Positions 1-8,279 of a DNA stretch of 64,000 bases are shown piece by piece. The notes beneath the pieces were generated by a model. The model was not told the origin of the DNA, ran no database searches, and saw only the letters and a list, made by a program, of their open reading frames with translations. This DNA comes from Bacteroides sp. AN502(2024) (lineage in GTDB: Bacteria; Bacteroidota; Bacteroidia; Bacteroidales; Bacteroidaceae). The stretch spans positions 1,054,001 to 1,118,000 of the forward strand of contig NZ_JBGFSP010000003.1 in the NCBI RefSeq assembly GCF_041227145.1, given 5' to 3'. Position numbers and translations under genes: made by a program. Numbering within the stretch: the stretch's first letter is position 1; the number at the start of each line of letters is the position of its first letter.

Positions 1-988
<988 letters not shown>

Positions 989-1205
989 AAAAATATCATT
1001 GAATATCCAATCAAGGATATCATATTGCTCTGTTCAGGACGCCGTAATTTCATTGACCTTTATTCCAATACCTGTGCCTGTACATATATTTAATATATAC
1101 CAGACAAGTATTGACGGTTCTATTTCTTTACTTGTACTACTTGTATTGTTTATCAATATTTCAAAGAACTGACGTGTCAGAAACACGCGCTTTCTTTTAG
1201 AAAGC
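989..1205 (-). other. rRNA operon leader (transcribed spacer upstream of 16S)
   Basis: This is the stretch between the proximal rRNA promoter and mature 16S. On the minus strand it carries GTTCTTTGAAA (complement of 1159-1169), which resembles the boxA-type antitermination/processing element often seen before Bacteroidota rRNA genes. Next to it lie short arms CTGAC/GTCAG (1169-1180). No open reading frame of interest is seen. The antitermination role is inferred. Confidence 0.6.
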
Positions 1206-1210
1206 GGATG

Positions 1211-1243
1211 CAAAGATAAGGACTTTTATTTATTAACTCCAAA
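1211..1243 (-). promoter_or_regulatory. rRNA promoter, proximal copy
   Basis: On the minus strand a perfect Bacteroides -7 element TATCTTTG (complement of 1211-1218) is preceded by a -33 TTTG (complement of 1240-1243) with a 21-nt spacer. It lies about 220 nt upstream of the 16S 5' end and points into it. This matches the TTTG/TAnnTTTG consensus read by the primary sigma factor of Bacteroides. Confidence 0.85.
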
Positions 1244-1340
1244 CTTTTTTCAAAGTTTTTTTTGTCTTTATTTTAAAGGTGCCTTATGCGGCAAGCATCA
1301 TGTCAAACCTGTCAGGCTGTCCTCCCTCGGAAAGCGGGTG

Positions 1341-1372
1341 CAAAAGTACCACCTTTTAATTTACAATCCAAA
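1341..1372 (-). promoter_or_regulatory. rRNA promoter, distal copy
   Basis: This is a second promoter in tandem, about 130 bp upstream of the proximal one. TACTTTTG (complement of 1341-1348) and TTTG (complement of 1369-1372) are separated by 20 nt. The bases just downstream of both -7 elements are nearly identical (complement of AAAGCGGRTGCAAA at 1201-1214 and 1331-1344), so the promoter plus initial transcribed region looks duplicated. Confidence 0.75.
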
Positions 1373-1596
1373 TATATTCGACTCTTTTTTCTGAACTTTC
1401 TTGCATATCTATACTAACACGCTGATTGACAACGATGTTGTAGAACATATTTTTTCTACTTTGTGAAGCTGTCCGGTAAAGAATCGGAAGAAGAACGGAG
1501 CAATTTAGAAACAGGACAGGTAAAGTATAAAGCGGATTCACTCATGCTCAAGGGGAATTCACTCATACTCCGGCAAGGCGGCGTTTTAGAGAACGT

Positions 1597-1662
1597 AAAG
1601 CACAGCTTTAGCACTCGTAAAGCACAGCTTTAGCAACCGGAAAGCGTAGCTTTAGAAACCGG
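1597..1662. repeat. Three tandem 22-bp repeats
   Basis: Units lie at 1597-1618, 1619-1640 and 1641-1662. Each starts with a small palindrome, AAAGCACAGCTTT (AAAGCGTAGCTTT in the third), followed by a more variable tail. Two direct copies of ATTCACTCATRCTC sit just upstream (1536 and 1557, 21 bp apart). No gene is seen. The function is unknown. Confidence 0.8.
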
Positions 1663-1683
1663 ACCGGATTCTTTGTTTATAAA

Positions 1684-1977
1684 GGGCGGGGACAGTGGGG
1701 ACACTTGTCCCGATTCACTCACACACACGCGTGCGCGTATATTGTGTAGAAAATGATCACGCATGGGGGATGCCGCAAACATCAGAAATGCAAACGGGAC
1801 ATGACTTATCTGCAAAACCGAACCGATGAAGTAACGAACGGAATACCAACCGGGGACAAGGAGCAAGGGGGAGATATATAAATAAAAAGGGATAAATCTT
1901 GTTACGCGCGCACGTGTGTGCGTGTGTGTGTGTGTGTGTGAGTGAACCGGAAAAAGTGTCCCCACTGTCCCCACCCT
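1684..1977. repeat. 295-bp imperfect inverted-repeat element with GT tract
   Basis: The left arm (about 1684-1740) and right arm (about 1896-1977) are imperfect reverse complements. They share GGGGACAGTGGGGACACTT, then TTCACTCACACACAC, then an alternating purine-pyrimidine CG-rich end. The right arm contains a (GT)9 tract at 1922-1940; the left arm has only about four CA units. The roughly 155-bp centre shows no gene. Apparent reading frames through it are artefacts of the dinucleotide tract. The layout suggests a dispersed, possibly cruciform-forming intergenic element. Confidence 0.75.
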
Positions 1978-2324
1978 CCGGTTATGATGATTAGGAAATA
2001 AACAATTAATGTATAAAAACAAAAAATGGCTACTCATCACGAGCAACCAATCTTTTGTTAACCTTAAATCTAATACTTATGAAAAAAACACTGTACAAAG
2101 ATACCATATTTCAGGTAAATAGCAAAATTCAGAGTCTAAACAGGGAATATTATAACAGGGTTTAATACGTCGAGAAGCAAATTAACATTTTAAACTTCAT
2201 ACGTTAACATTTAACAGATTCATTCACACAAAAGTCTGGATGCCTCATTATTGATAAAAAAGATCGCCATATAGTATGATATCACTGTATTGTTTCATAT
2301 TGGGTATTTGTTCGGGTCGCACAC

Positions 2325-3434
2325 TCTTTTTTTTCCAAAGAGGATCTTGTAGCACGGCTACGCGACATAGAATGGGACGATTTCGAGGTCAAGGCTGCGA
2401 AATCCGATTTACCGAAGAGTATCTGGGAAACCGTCAGCGCTTTCTCTAATTGCTCTGGTAGTTGGATTGTGCTTGGCGTGAAGCAAGTCGGACGTTCATT
2501 TGAGATTGTTGGGGTCGATAACATCGAAAAGCTCGAACAGGATTTTTTCGGCACTCTGCGTTCCAAGAAATTCAATGTTCCTCTTTTTGCTACGATTCAT
2601 CGCTACGATATCGACGACGACAAGAGTATCATCGCCTTTTATTTGCCATCATCCGAGACAAAACCTGTGTATCTCGGCTCGCTTGAAAACACTTTTATCC
2701 GCATGGGTAGTGGTGACCAGAGATCTACACAGCAGGAAATAATGTCGATGATCCGAGATCAGTCATTCGGCATCCAATCGCAAAAATCCATTCTCGGAAC
2801 TAACATTGACATGCTCAACCGTGATACGCTGACAGACTTTCGTGGCGAAGTGCGTCATTGAGGATTCGTCTCACATCTTGACAGCGTGAGCGATGAGGAA
2901 TTTTGTAAAGAGATAGGTATTACTGACCATTCCGGTCAGTTAACTTACGGCGGTTTGATAATGCTTGGCAAAAAACCTTTTAAAATCTTTGGGAGGCCAG
3001 TCGTGTTATTCTCCGTCGCCTACGCACTCTCGTCAACACCCCGATGGTTGGAATAAACGAGCGCGGGCAGTCTGTCGAAGATTTGTCAGAAAACCTCGGC
3101 TACGGTCTCCGCAAGCTCATACGGTGGCAAGAAGTAACAGGTCGTCCAATGCACATCGAGACAACGATCAACGCAGTCAAAGTAATCTCCGACCTCCAGA
3201 CCCGTGACACCGGAAAGACCGATGTCGCTAAAAATGTCGCTAAAAAATTGACCGAGCGACAGCAACAAATTGTAGCTCTAATTAGCGAGAACCCGCATAC
3301 CAGAGCAGAAATAGCACTTGCAATCGGTGTAGCCACCAATAACAATCGAGCGCGAACTCGCAGCTCCATCCGACATAGTCCGCTACGTTGGTTCCAAGAA
3401 AAGAGACCATTGGGAGATTACAACCATTAAGTAA
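2325..3434 (+). pseudogene. Broken AlbA_2 (Schlafen-like) DNA-binding/ATP-binding protein gene
   Basis: The frame from about 2325 encodes a typical AlbA_2 N-terminal domain (IEWDDFEVKAAKSDLPKSIW, then NCSGSWIVLGVKQVG) and runs to a stop at 2861. Family-like sequence continues downstream (SVSDEEFCKEIGITDHSGQL at about 2884-2942). From 3044 a frame gives the family's C-terminal region (ENLGYGLRKLIRWQEVTGRP) and the start of a winged helix (LTERQQQIVALISENPHT). Near 3350 a further frameshift occurs; the expected ending resumes in another frame (DHWEITTIK) and stops at 3434. The normal protein is roughly 450-500 residues, so the central ATPase-like part is mostly deleted. There is no obvious ATG at the 5' end. 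This is a decayed gene, not a functional one. Confidence 0.8.
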
Positions 3435-3449
3435 GATTAAAAGAGTATT

Positions 3450-3539
3450 ATGGCTTTTGACGCAAAAGAAGACAAGATAGTTAAACTATTATCTCAAAAT
3501 ATATTAGAGATACCACGCAATCAAAGAAAGTATGTGTAA
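3450..3539 (+). pseudogene. N-terminal remnant of a DUF262 (GmrS/GmrSD-like) protein
   Basis: A 29-codon frame starts MAFDAKEDKIVKLL and continues to IPRNQRKYV before a TAA. The pattern 'hydrophobic helix, then IPR(N/Y)QR(K/R)YVW' is the signature start of DUF262 proteins, the nuclease/NTPase half of GmrSD-type type IV restriction systems. The gene stops exactly where the invariant Trp would follow, and no downstream continuation is visible before the repeat array at 3572. It lies 15 bp after the broken AlbA_2 gene, so both may be debris of one defence or accessory segment. Assignment rests on a short motif. Confidence 0.55.
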
Positions 3540-3571
3540 AATAAAACTAATTAGATTACTACTATTAATTC

Positions 3572-3659
3572 GTTCTACCAAGATTACTCTTTAGTTCCAC
3601 CTAGGTTATCGTTTGGTTCTACCTAGGTGTTTGTTTCGTTCCACCTAGGTGGAACGAAT
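3572..3659. repeat. Four tandem 22-bp repeats ending in a 24-bp palindrome
   Basis: Units lie at 3572-3593, 3594-3615, 3616-3637 and 3638-3659. Each begins GTTCYACC followed by TAGGT in units 2-4, with a variable right half. The last unit forms a perfect 24-bp palindrome at 3635-3658, centred on CCTAGG. The array sits 10 bp from the 3' end of the flavodoxin gene on the minus strand, so the palindrome could also act as that operon's transcription end. A T-run is not obvious. Confidence 0.85.
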
Positions 3660-3668
3660 CGTTGTTTG

Positions 3669-4388
3669 CTACAAAAGCAGATAGTTTATGTAAGCAGCGA
3701 TTGATGCGACTGCCGATGTCAGGTCATTATAGTGTATGTCGTTGAGCCAAGTAGAAATAAGAGAGGCTGCGTTGAAAGTCTGCGATGAACGGATCCACAG
3801 ATTAGGCTCTATAAAATTACCTTCAGGAATAAGTCGCTTTGCGTCAGCCACAACTCCGTTGATGCCGCTGCTTGCGCTTGAAACAATAACACCAATATTT
3901 TTGCCTGCCATCTGCGAACTGTAATTGAACAGGAATGCCTGGAACGGAGCTGCCATCTGGCTCCACCAAAGTGGACAGGCAATTATCACCATATCGTATT
4001 TTGCCAAGTCAACATCGACATTGTCAATCGCCGGATATGAGGAAGCCGAGTTGGGATCTGCCTTGATTGCATTCAACAGTTGAGTTCCAAGGGCGTAGTT
4101 ATTGGCGGCATAGTCCAGCCCCTTTTGAGCAGGTTCAAATTCAACGATGTCAGCGTTGATTTGAGAACGAAGTTCAGTCACTATACGCTCCACATTATTG
4201 GTGTAGCTGTAATATGCAATAAGTGTTTTGTGCTCTGAAGGAGTTTTTGGGTCATCCGAATTTTCACCACCGTTTTCACCCTGATTTTCGATTTCCGTAG
4301 TGTCTGAAAGTTCTGGTTCGTCATTGTCGCAAGATGCCGTTGTGAACGTCAGGCATAAGGAGAGCAGCATACTTAGTACGATTTTCAT
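3669..4388 (-). CDS. Flavodoxin-domain lipoprotein
   Basis: A 239-residue protein. Residues 1-20 form a lipoprotein signal ending at Cys20 (LTFTTASC), followed by an acidic, Asn/Glu-rich linker to about residue 52. The flavodoxin fold begins with KTLIAYYSYTNNVERIV, the FMN phosphate-binding loop, where S-Y-T-N-N replaces the usual TGNT pattern. Later come MVIIACPLWWSQMAAPFQAF and GVIVSSASSGI, as in the flavodoxin_4 group. It probably binds FMN and carries electrons at the cell envelope. It is the last gene of the leftward redox cluster and follows the cupin gene closely. The redox partner is unknown. Confidence 0.85.
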   Translation of the reverse strand: MKIVLSMLLSLCLTFTTASCDNDEPELSDTTEIENQGENGGENSDDPKTPSEHKTLIAYYSYTNNVERIVTELRSQINADIVEFEPAQKGLDYAANNYALGTQLLNAIKADPNSASSYPAIDNVDVDLAKYDMVIIACPLWWSQMAAPFQAFLFNYSSQMAGKNIGVIVSSASSGINGVVADAKRLIPEGNFIEPNLWIRSSQTFNAASLISTWLNDIHYNDLTSAVASIAAYINYLLL

Positions 4389-4399
4389 GCAATATTCAT

Positions 4400-4894
4400 T
4401 TATAGGTTGTTGTATTCTTCGTCAGTTACGGGCTCTCCCCATATTACGCACTCTTCGCCTTGAAAATCAGTCACAACAAGATGAACAAAGCGGCTGTCGG
4501 CAGCTGCACCATGCCAATGTTCCACTCCTGCCGGTATTACATAGACATCCCCTTTCTTCAACGGCACAGCCTTCTTGCCTCGTTCCTGATACCAACCATG
4601 CCCTGCTGTTACGAACATGGTCTGACGTACTTGGTGAGTATGCCAGTTGTTGCGGGCACCCGGCTCGAAAACGACATCGGCAACGGCGTATGCAGTGCTG
4701 TCACTTTTAGGAAGCAACTCGTTGACGTATGCTGTTCCAATAAATTTCTCAGCAGAAGCCTTCAATCCCATGGGAAAGATTAAGGTTGTGCTATCGTTTG
4801 CTACAGCACCTATCTCGACAGGTTGCTGTGTATTTCCGCTGCATGATGAAAGTATGACAGCGGAAAAGGCTAAAAGGAATAATAAATACTTCAC
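4400..4894 (-). CDS. Cupin-domain lipoprotein
   Basis: A small beta-barrel cupin exported as a lipoprotein (signal ending ILSSC). The metal-binding motif is visible as NNWHTHQVRQTMFVTAGHGW, followed by IPAGVEHWHGAAADS. The protein ends EPVTDEEYNNL, almost the same tail as the cupin half of the fusion protein at 5719-6537, so the two are close paralogues. I chose the GTG at 4894. An ATG at 4921 is in frame, but a -7 promoter element at 4926-4933 would start transcription at about that point and leave it leaderless, and the GTG gives a compact lipoprotein signal. The ATG remains possible. The substrate is unknown. Confidence 0.8.
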   Translation of the reverse strand: MKYLLFLLAFSAVILSSCSGNTQQPVEIGAVANDSTTLIFPMGLKASAEKFIGTAYVNELLPKSDSTAYAVADVVFEPGARNNWHTHQVRQTMFVTAGHGWYQERGKKAVPLKKGDVYVIPAGVEHWHGAAADSRFVHLVVTDFQGEECVIWGEPVTDEEYNNL

Positions 4895-4925
4895 ACTATA
4901 TTGAATTTTATTTGTATTCACGATG

Positions 4926-4933
4926 CAAAGTTA
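4926..4933 (-). promoter_or_regulatory. -7 promoter element before the cupin gene
   Basis: TAACTTTG on the minus strand (complement of 4926-4933) fits TAnnTTTG. It suggests that the cupin-flavodoxin pair has its own promoter inside the larger leftward cluster. No clear -33 TTTG was seen. Confidence 0.5.
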
Positions 4934-4994
4934 ATCCGTTTTTTTGCAAATAGTTTTGTTAACCGGCTCAAATGGTTTTGCCATGAGGCTCAAT

Positions 4995-5206
4995 TTAATA
5001 AACGAGGACTTCATTAGGTTTATGCCATTCCATCGGATTGGAAACGGACTCTTTTACAACATCAAGCAGGTGTAAAGGCTTGTCAGCACAGTCGAAAAGT
5101 CACTTTTTTACTTCCGGGTTTCTGAATCAGCAGGGACAACACTGCTTCCGTAAGTTTGAACCTGTATAAAAAGGAATATCAGACAGATTGTTTTTAATGT
5201 TTTCAT
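4995..5206 (-). pseudogene. Degraded exported protein, possibly flavin-related
   Basis: The ATG at 5206 overlaps the stop of the upstream reductase remnant (TAATG). It starts a signal peptide (MKTLKTICLIFLFIQVQTYG) that hits a stop after 33 codons. A second frame then encodes a plausible C-terminus (ADKPLHLLDVVKESVSNPME, then WHKPNEVLVY) ending at 4995. This is what remains after an internal deletion or frameshift. The WHxPxEVLVY ending recalls NADPH-dependent FMN reductase or quinone reductase tails, but this is a weak guess. Confidence 0.5.
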
Positions 5207-5707
5207 TAGTGTCCTACTTGTTTCTGCTGTTCAGCGTTATAACGATCGCCAACCACAGGAATGGTAACCATGCGGTGTTCAAGTTCGTCCCATTCGCTGT
5301 CAGCGAGGTCGAAGTCGAGTGTGTGGAGGTTTTCTTCGAGGTGCGAAATTTTTGTCGTATCGGGGATAGATACAAGCCACGAAGCTTTATGGAGCAGCCA
5401 ACAGAGTGCGACCTGCGCGAAGGTCATACCACGAGTGCGTCCGAAATCCTGAAGCACATTAACTATGCAGTAGTTCTGACGCATGGCATCAGGTTGAAAG
5501 CGAGGCAGAGTGTGGCGGTTGTCGTTGTTGGTGTCGAACACGGTGTATTCGTTTATGCAACCGCCCAAGCCCCCCGGTTGATAGGGTTGTAAGGAACGAA
5601 AAGTTGCAGACAATAAAGGGTCCTTTACTCATATCCTGTCTTCGTTGTGCGTCAGAGGCAGTCACCATACCGATCACCGACAACAATATCAATAAGAATT
5701 TCTTCAT
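5206..5707 (-). pseudogene. Truncated aldo/keto reductase gene
   Basis: The 5' end (from 5707) encodes a signal peptide (MKKFLLILLSVIGMVTASDA). After about 39 codons the frame changes, and the rest matches the C-terminal third of an aldo/keto reductase: TLPRFQPDAMRQNY, MTFAQVALCWLLHK, SIPDTTKISHLEENL and LADSEWDELE, ending at 5206. An intact member has about 330 residues, so the TIM-barrel core with the catalytic Asp/Tyr/Lys/His is gone. A G6 run sits close to the frame change. The gene is part of the leftward cluster and cannot encode an active reductase. Confidence 0.75.
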
Positions 5708-5718
5708 AGGAGTTCATG

Positions 5719-6537
5719 TTATTTTGGGAGTTTATTATATTCTTCGTCTGCCACAGGTTCAAGCCACTCGTTAGAAGTATCCTTTCCGGGTATTTCGAAG
5801 GCGAGGTGGGCGAACCAACTATCGGCCGCTGCACCGTGCCAATGCTTTATATTTGCCGGAATATGGATGACCGTACCGGGCAGAATCTCTTGTGCCGGTT
5901 TGCCTTCTTCTTGATACCATCCGCGACCTGCTACACCGATAAGCATCTGTCCACCGCCTTCAGCAGCCTTGTGTATGTGCCAGTTGTTGCGACAACGTGG
6001 CTCGAAGGTCACATTTGATATTTTCACCTGACTGCTTGATATTGGGGCAAGATAACTATTCCCGGTAAAGTATTGCGCATAGGCGGTGTTCGGTTCGCCG
6101 ACAGGAAAAATCATCTGACGCTGAAATGCTGATTTAGCATCTTGAGCGACAGTTTCTTCAGTCCACACTTCCTTTGCCATCTTGAAAGCGGCCCATGCTT
6201 TTGGCCATCCTGCATAGAACGCGGCATGCGTCAGAATTTCTGCAATCTCGGTGCGTGTCACTCCGTTTTTCTTAGCCTCCTGAAGATGATACATGAATGA
6301 TGAGTCGGTCAATCCCTGCGACATCAGGGATACGACTGTCACTATCGAGCGGTCGCGGAGCGAAAGAAGGTCGTTGCGACTCCATACTTCTCCGAAGAGT
6401 ATGTCATCATTCACGCGTGCGAATTCAGGAGCAAATTCTCCAAGTTGGTCACCACCGGCGGTCTGTACTATTTTTTGCTGTGCCATAACATTAAGTGTTA
6501 ATATGCTGAATAATAAAATTGAAATTGTCTTTTTCAT
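5719..6537 (-). CDS. Carboxymuconolactone decarboxylase-cupin fusion protein
   Basis: A 272-residue exported protein. Residues 1-19 are a signal peptide (MKKTISILLFSILTLNVMAQ). Residues about 35-125 are a CMD/AhpD-like helical domain (SLRDRSIVTVVSLMSQG, HLQEAKKNGVTRTEIAEIL, HAAFYAGWPKAW). This copy lacks the CxxC pair of peroxidase-active AhpD proteins. Residues about 140-265 are a cupin with NNWHIHKAAEGGGQMLIG and IPANIKHWHGAAADS supplying the metal ligands. Such CMD-cupin fusions sit in redox clusters of many bacteria. It lies between the acetyltransferase chimera and the reductase remnant, all leftward with short gaps. The reaction is unknown; handling of a reactive carbonyl or quinone is an inference. 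Confidence 0.85.
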   Translation of the reverse strand: MKKTISILLFSILTLNVMAQQKIVQTAGGDQLGEFAPEFARVNDDILFGEVWSRNDLLSLRDRSIVTVVSLMSQGLTDSSFMYHLQEAKKNGVTRTEIAEILTHAAFYAGWPKAWAAFKMAKEVWTEETVAQDAKSAFQRQMIFPVGEPNTAYAQYFTGNSYLAPISSSQVKISNVTFEPRCRNNWHIHKAAEGGGQMLIGVAGRGWYQEEGKPAQEILPGTVIHIPANIKHWHGAAADSWFAHLAFEIPGKDTSNEWLEPVADEEYNKLPK

Positions 6538-6553
6538 TTGTTCGATAATTACG

Positions 6554-7132
6554 TTATTTAAGAATATTGTTACTTCGAGTCCAAACCTGCTGCCGGTTTA
6601 CTGCTGAAGGTGTGTTCTGCGCCATTACACCGACAAGAGGATGCGGCACGTAACATTCATCCAGATAGGCGATTTCTTCAGATGTCAGGTGTAAGTCCAC
6701 CGCATTTACCATTCCATCTACATGATGCTTTTTTGTTGCTCCGGCGCCGATCCATGCTTTACGACAAATACGAACCGGTTTACAAGTAATGATGTTGCGA
6801 TGTTCAAGGTCATGATTGTTGGAAATAAGTTGCACATTCGCGGCAATCAATGCCTCATCCTCAATGGTGATTCCCCCGGCAGACATCATCAGGCAACCGT
6901 TCATAATCACCACATTCTTGCCAATCTTCACTTTGTGAGGACGTACTGCTGTCAAAGGGGTGTTAATACGACTGTTTTCGCCCATTTCAGGGAATATTTC
7001 ATGGACGAGTGCATCATATTCCTCGGTCATAGGCATCGTGTGGTTTAGCTTGAACATCAACTGAGCCTGTTTCTTAGCCAATGCCAATTCTTCAGCAGTC
7101 TGATTATAACAGTCTATTCTGATTTCTTCCAT
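6554..7132 (-). CDS. Chimeric ORF: sugar O-acetyltransferase N-part fused to aldo/keto reductase C-tail
   Basis: A 192-residue frame made of two unrelated pieces. Residues 1 to about 131 are a maltose/galactoside O-acetyltransferase: a helical N-terminus (AKKQAQLMFKLNHTMPMTEE) and left-handed beta-helix repeats (KIGKNVVIMNGCLMMSAGGI, VQLISNNHDLEHR), reaching the WIGAGA strand. There the expected ending is replaced by HHVDGMVNAVDLHLTSEEIA and DECYVPHPLVGVMAQN, the C-terminal tail of an aldo/keto reductase. An in-frame deletion between two neighbouring genes is the simplest explanation. The acetyltransferase lacks its last coils, so activity is doubtful; the reductase part is certainly inactive. 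It starts 4 bp after the AraC gene. Confidence 0.8.
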   Translation of the reverse strand: MEEIRIDCYNQTAEELALAKKQAQLMFKLNHTMPMTEEYDALVHEIFPEMGENSRINTPLTAVRPHKVKIGKNVVIMNGCLMMSAGGITIEDEALIAANVQLISNNHDLEHRNIITCKPVRICRKAWIGAGATKKHHVDGMVNAVDLHLTSEEIAYLDECYVPHPLVGVMAQNTPSAVNRQQVWTRSNNILK

Positions 7133-7136
7133 ATTA

Positions 7137-7961
7137 TCATGCCGTTACTAGTGCAGTGGGAGCCATACCGTATTTCTCCTTGAATACCTTGGAGAAATGA
7201 GACAAATTCTTGAAGCCAACTTTATAGCATACATCTGTAATGTTACTCCGTCCTTGTTTGATTAAATCGTATGCTGCTTCCAGTCGACGATTAATTATCC
7301 ATTTGAGTGGTGACATTTCGCTCACTTTCTTGAAATCACGCTTGAATGATGCAAGACTACGACCGGTGTAACTTGCCATTTCTTCCATTGACAACTCCTG
7401 CATATAATTTTCATTCATAAACTCCAGCAGATCTATTTTCCACGGATCTGTAAAGTCAAACAGTGACGCATAGAGATTCTTGTCAGTATTCAATAGGACA
7501 TACAACCCTTCTATCATTTTCAATTGCAGAAGGGCATCTGCAGGTCTTGCTCCCGATTCAAAGTAAGGTAGGATTGATTCAAACAAACTTCTGATGTCAG
7601 GACGGTGAGCCGGAAGCAGCATCAAGCTCTTCTTATTACGTTTTGCCATTTCAGGTAGTGATTTTTTATCAATCCCAGAAAAAAACTCATGCAGGAATTT
7701 ACGGTTGAACTTCAAAACAATGGAATGATAGGGCACCCCTTCTTTTACTCGCTTCTGTAGCATCATCTTGTTGTCACGACGCATGAACGCACAATCACCG
7801 GGGTGAAGAATTGTCTTCTGTCCATTGTCGGTAATTTCCAGCTCGCCGGAAACCAGATATATCAATGTATGCTCTGCATTCGGATGGGCGCACTCACGGT
7901 CTTCAGTAAAATAACTGGCAATAAATACATTGGAATAATCAAGTACCTTCAACTGTTCCAT
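7137..7961 (-). CDS. AraC-family transcriptional regulator
   Basis: About 274 residues. The N-terminal cupin-like sensing domain (HTLIYLVSGELEITDNGQ, LHPGDCAFMRRDN) is followed by a C-terminal double helix-turn-helix of about 95 residues (MASYTGRSLASFKRDFKKVS, and ITDVCYKVGFKNLSHFSKVF followed by KEKYG). A start at 8024 is open in frame, but a promoter -7 element lies at 7985-7992, downstream of it. The ATG at 7961 (MEQLKVLDYSN) is therefore preferred. It heads the leftward redox cluster and ends 4 bp before the next start, so it probably controls that operon. The inducer is unknown. Confidence 0.88.
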   Translation of the reverse strand: MEQLKVLDYSNVFIASYFTEDRECAHPNAEHTLIYLVSGELEITDNGQKTILHPGDCAFMRRDNKMMLQKRVKEGVPYHSIVLKFNRKFLHEFFSGIDKKSLPEMAKRNKKSLMLLPAHRPDIRSLFESILPYFESGARPADALLQLKMIEGLYVLLNTDKNLYASLFDFTDPWKIDLLEFMNENYMQELSMEEMASYTGRSLASFKRDFKKVSEMSPLKWIINRRLEAAYDLIKQGRSNITDVCYKVGFKNLSHFSKVFKEKYGMAPTALVTA

Positions 7962-7984
7962 AACAAGATATTCTATTACAGTTG

Positions 7985-7992
7985 CAAAATTA
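7985..7992 (-). promoter_or_regulatory. -7 promoter element of the AraC-led operon
   Basis: TAATTTTG on the minus strand (complement of 7985-7992) fits TAnnTTTG and lies 24 bp before the preferred AraC start. It decides that start against the in-frame ATG at 8024. Confidence 0.5.
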
Positions 7993-8087
7993 GCTATAAT
8001 TTTTGAAACTCGCTTTGTTTGCAAGCTTATTTTACTTTGTTTATAGGCTCACGACAATTTTACACTCACCAACCAATGGAATACGCA

Positions 8088-8279
8088 TTAATGGCAGTGA
8101 AAGGCTGCATCAAATTCAGACAAGTTTTCCGAACCCAATTCGATTGACAGGCTATTGTAATTTTCAATGACTCGTTTTTCAGATGATGTTTTTGGAATTA
8201 TAATAACACCCTTGTTGCAAATAACCCATGCCAGTGTTATCTGCGCAGGTTTCATTTCCACCATATCAATATTACTCAC
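8088..8279 (-). pseudogene. C-terminal fragment of another aldo/keto reductase
   Basis: A 63-codon frame carries the end of an aldo/keto reductase: KPAQITLAWVICNKGVIIIP, KTSSEKRVIENYN, and SEFDA near the end. The first 250 or so residues are missing. The upstream frame is interrupted by a stop (about 8313) and shows no barrel sequence. With the remnants at 5206-5707 and in 6554-7132 this makes three separate reductase tails in one cluster. It sits upstream of the AraC gene on the same strand. Confidence 0.7.

Noticed and set aside
1356..1541. 61-codon minus-strand frame upstream of the rRNA promoters
   Set aside because: It overlaps the distal rRNA promoter and has no family resemblance.
1630..2046. 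138-codon minus-strand frame with HTHTHTHTRARV
   Set aside because: It runs through the GT/CA tract and the arms of an inverted repeat; composition is dictated by the repeat and no domain is visible.
2079..2165. 28-codon frame starting MKKTLYKDTIFQ after the inverted-repeat element
   Set aside because: Short, no recognisable family, no downstream partner. Possibly a gene remnant, not supportable as a gene.
3572..3659. Possible small CRISPR array
   Set aside because: Units are contiguous 22-bp tandem repeats without spacers, and no cas gene is nearby.
5188..5592. Plus-strand frame opposite the aldo/keto reductase remnant
   Set aside because: Shadow of the degraded reductase sequence; no domain of its own.
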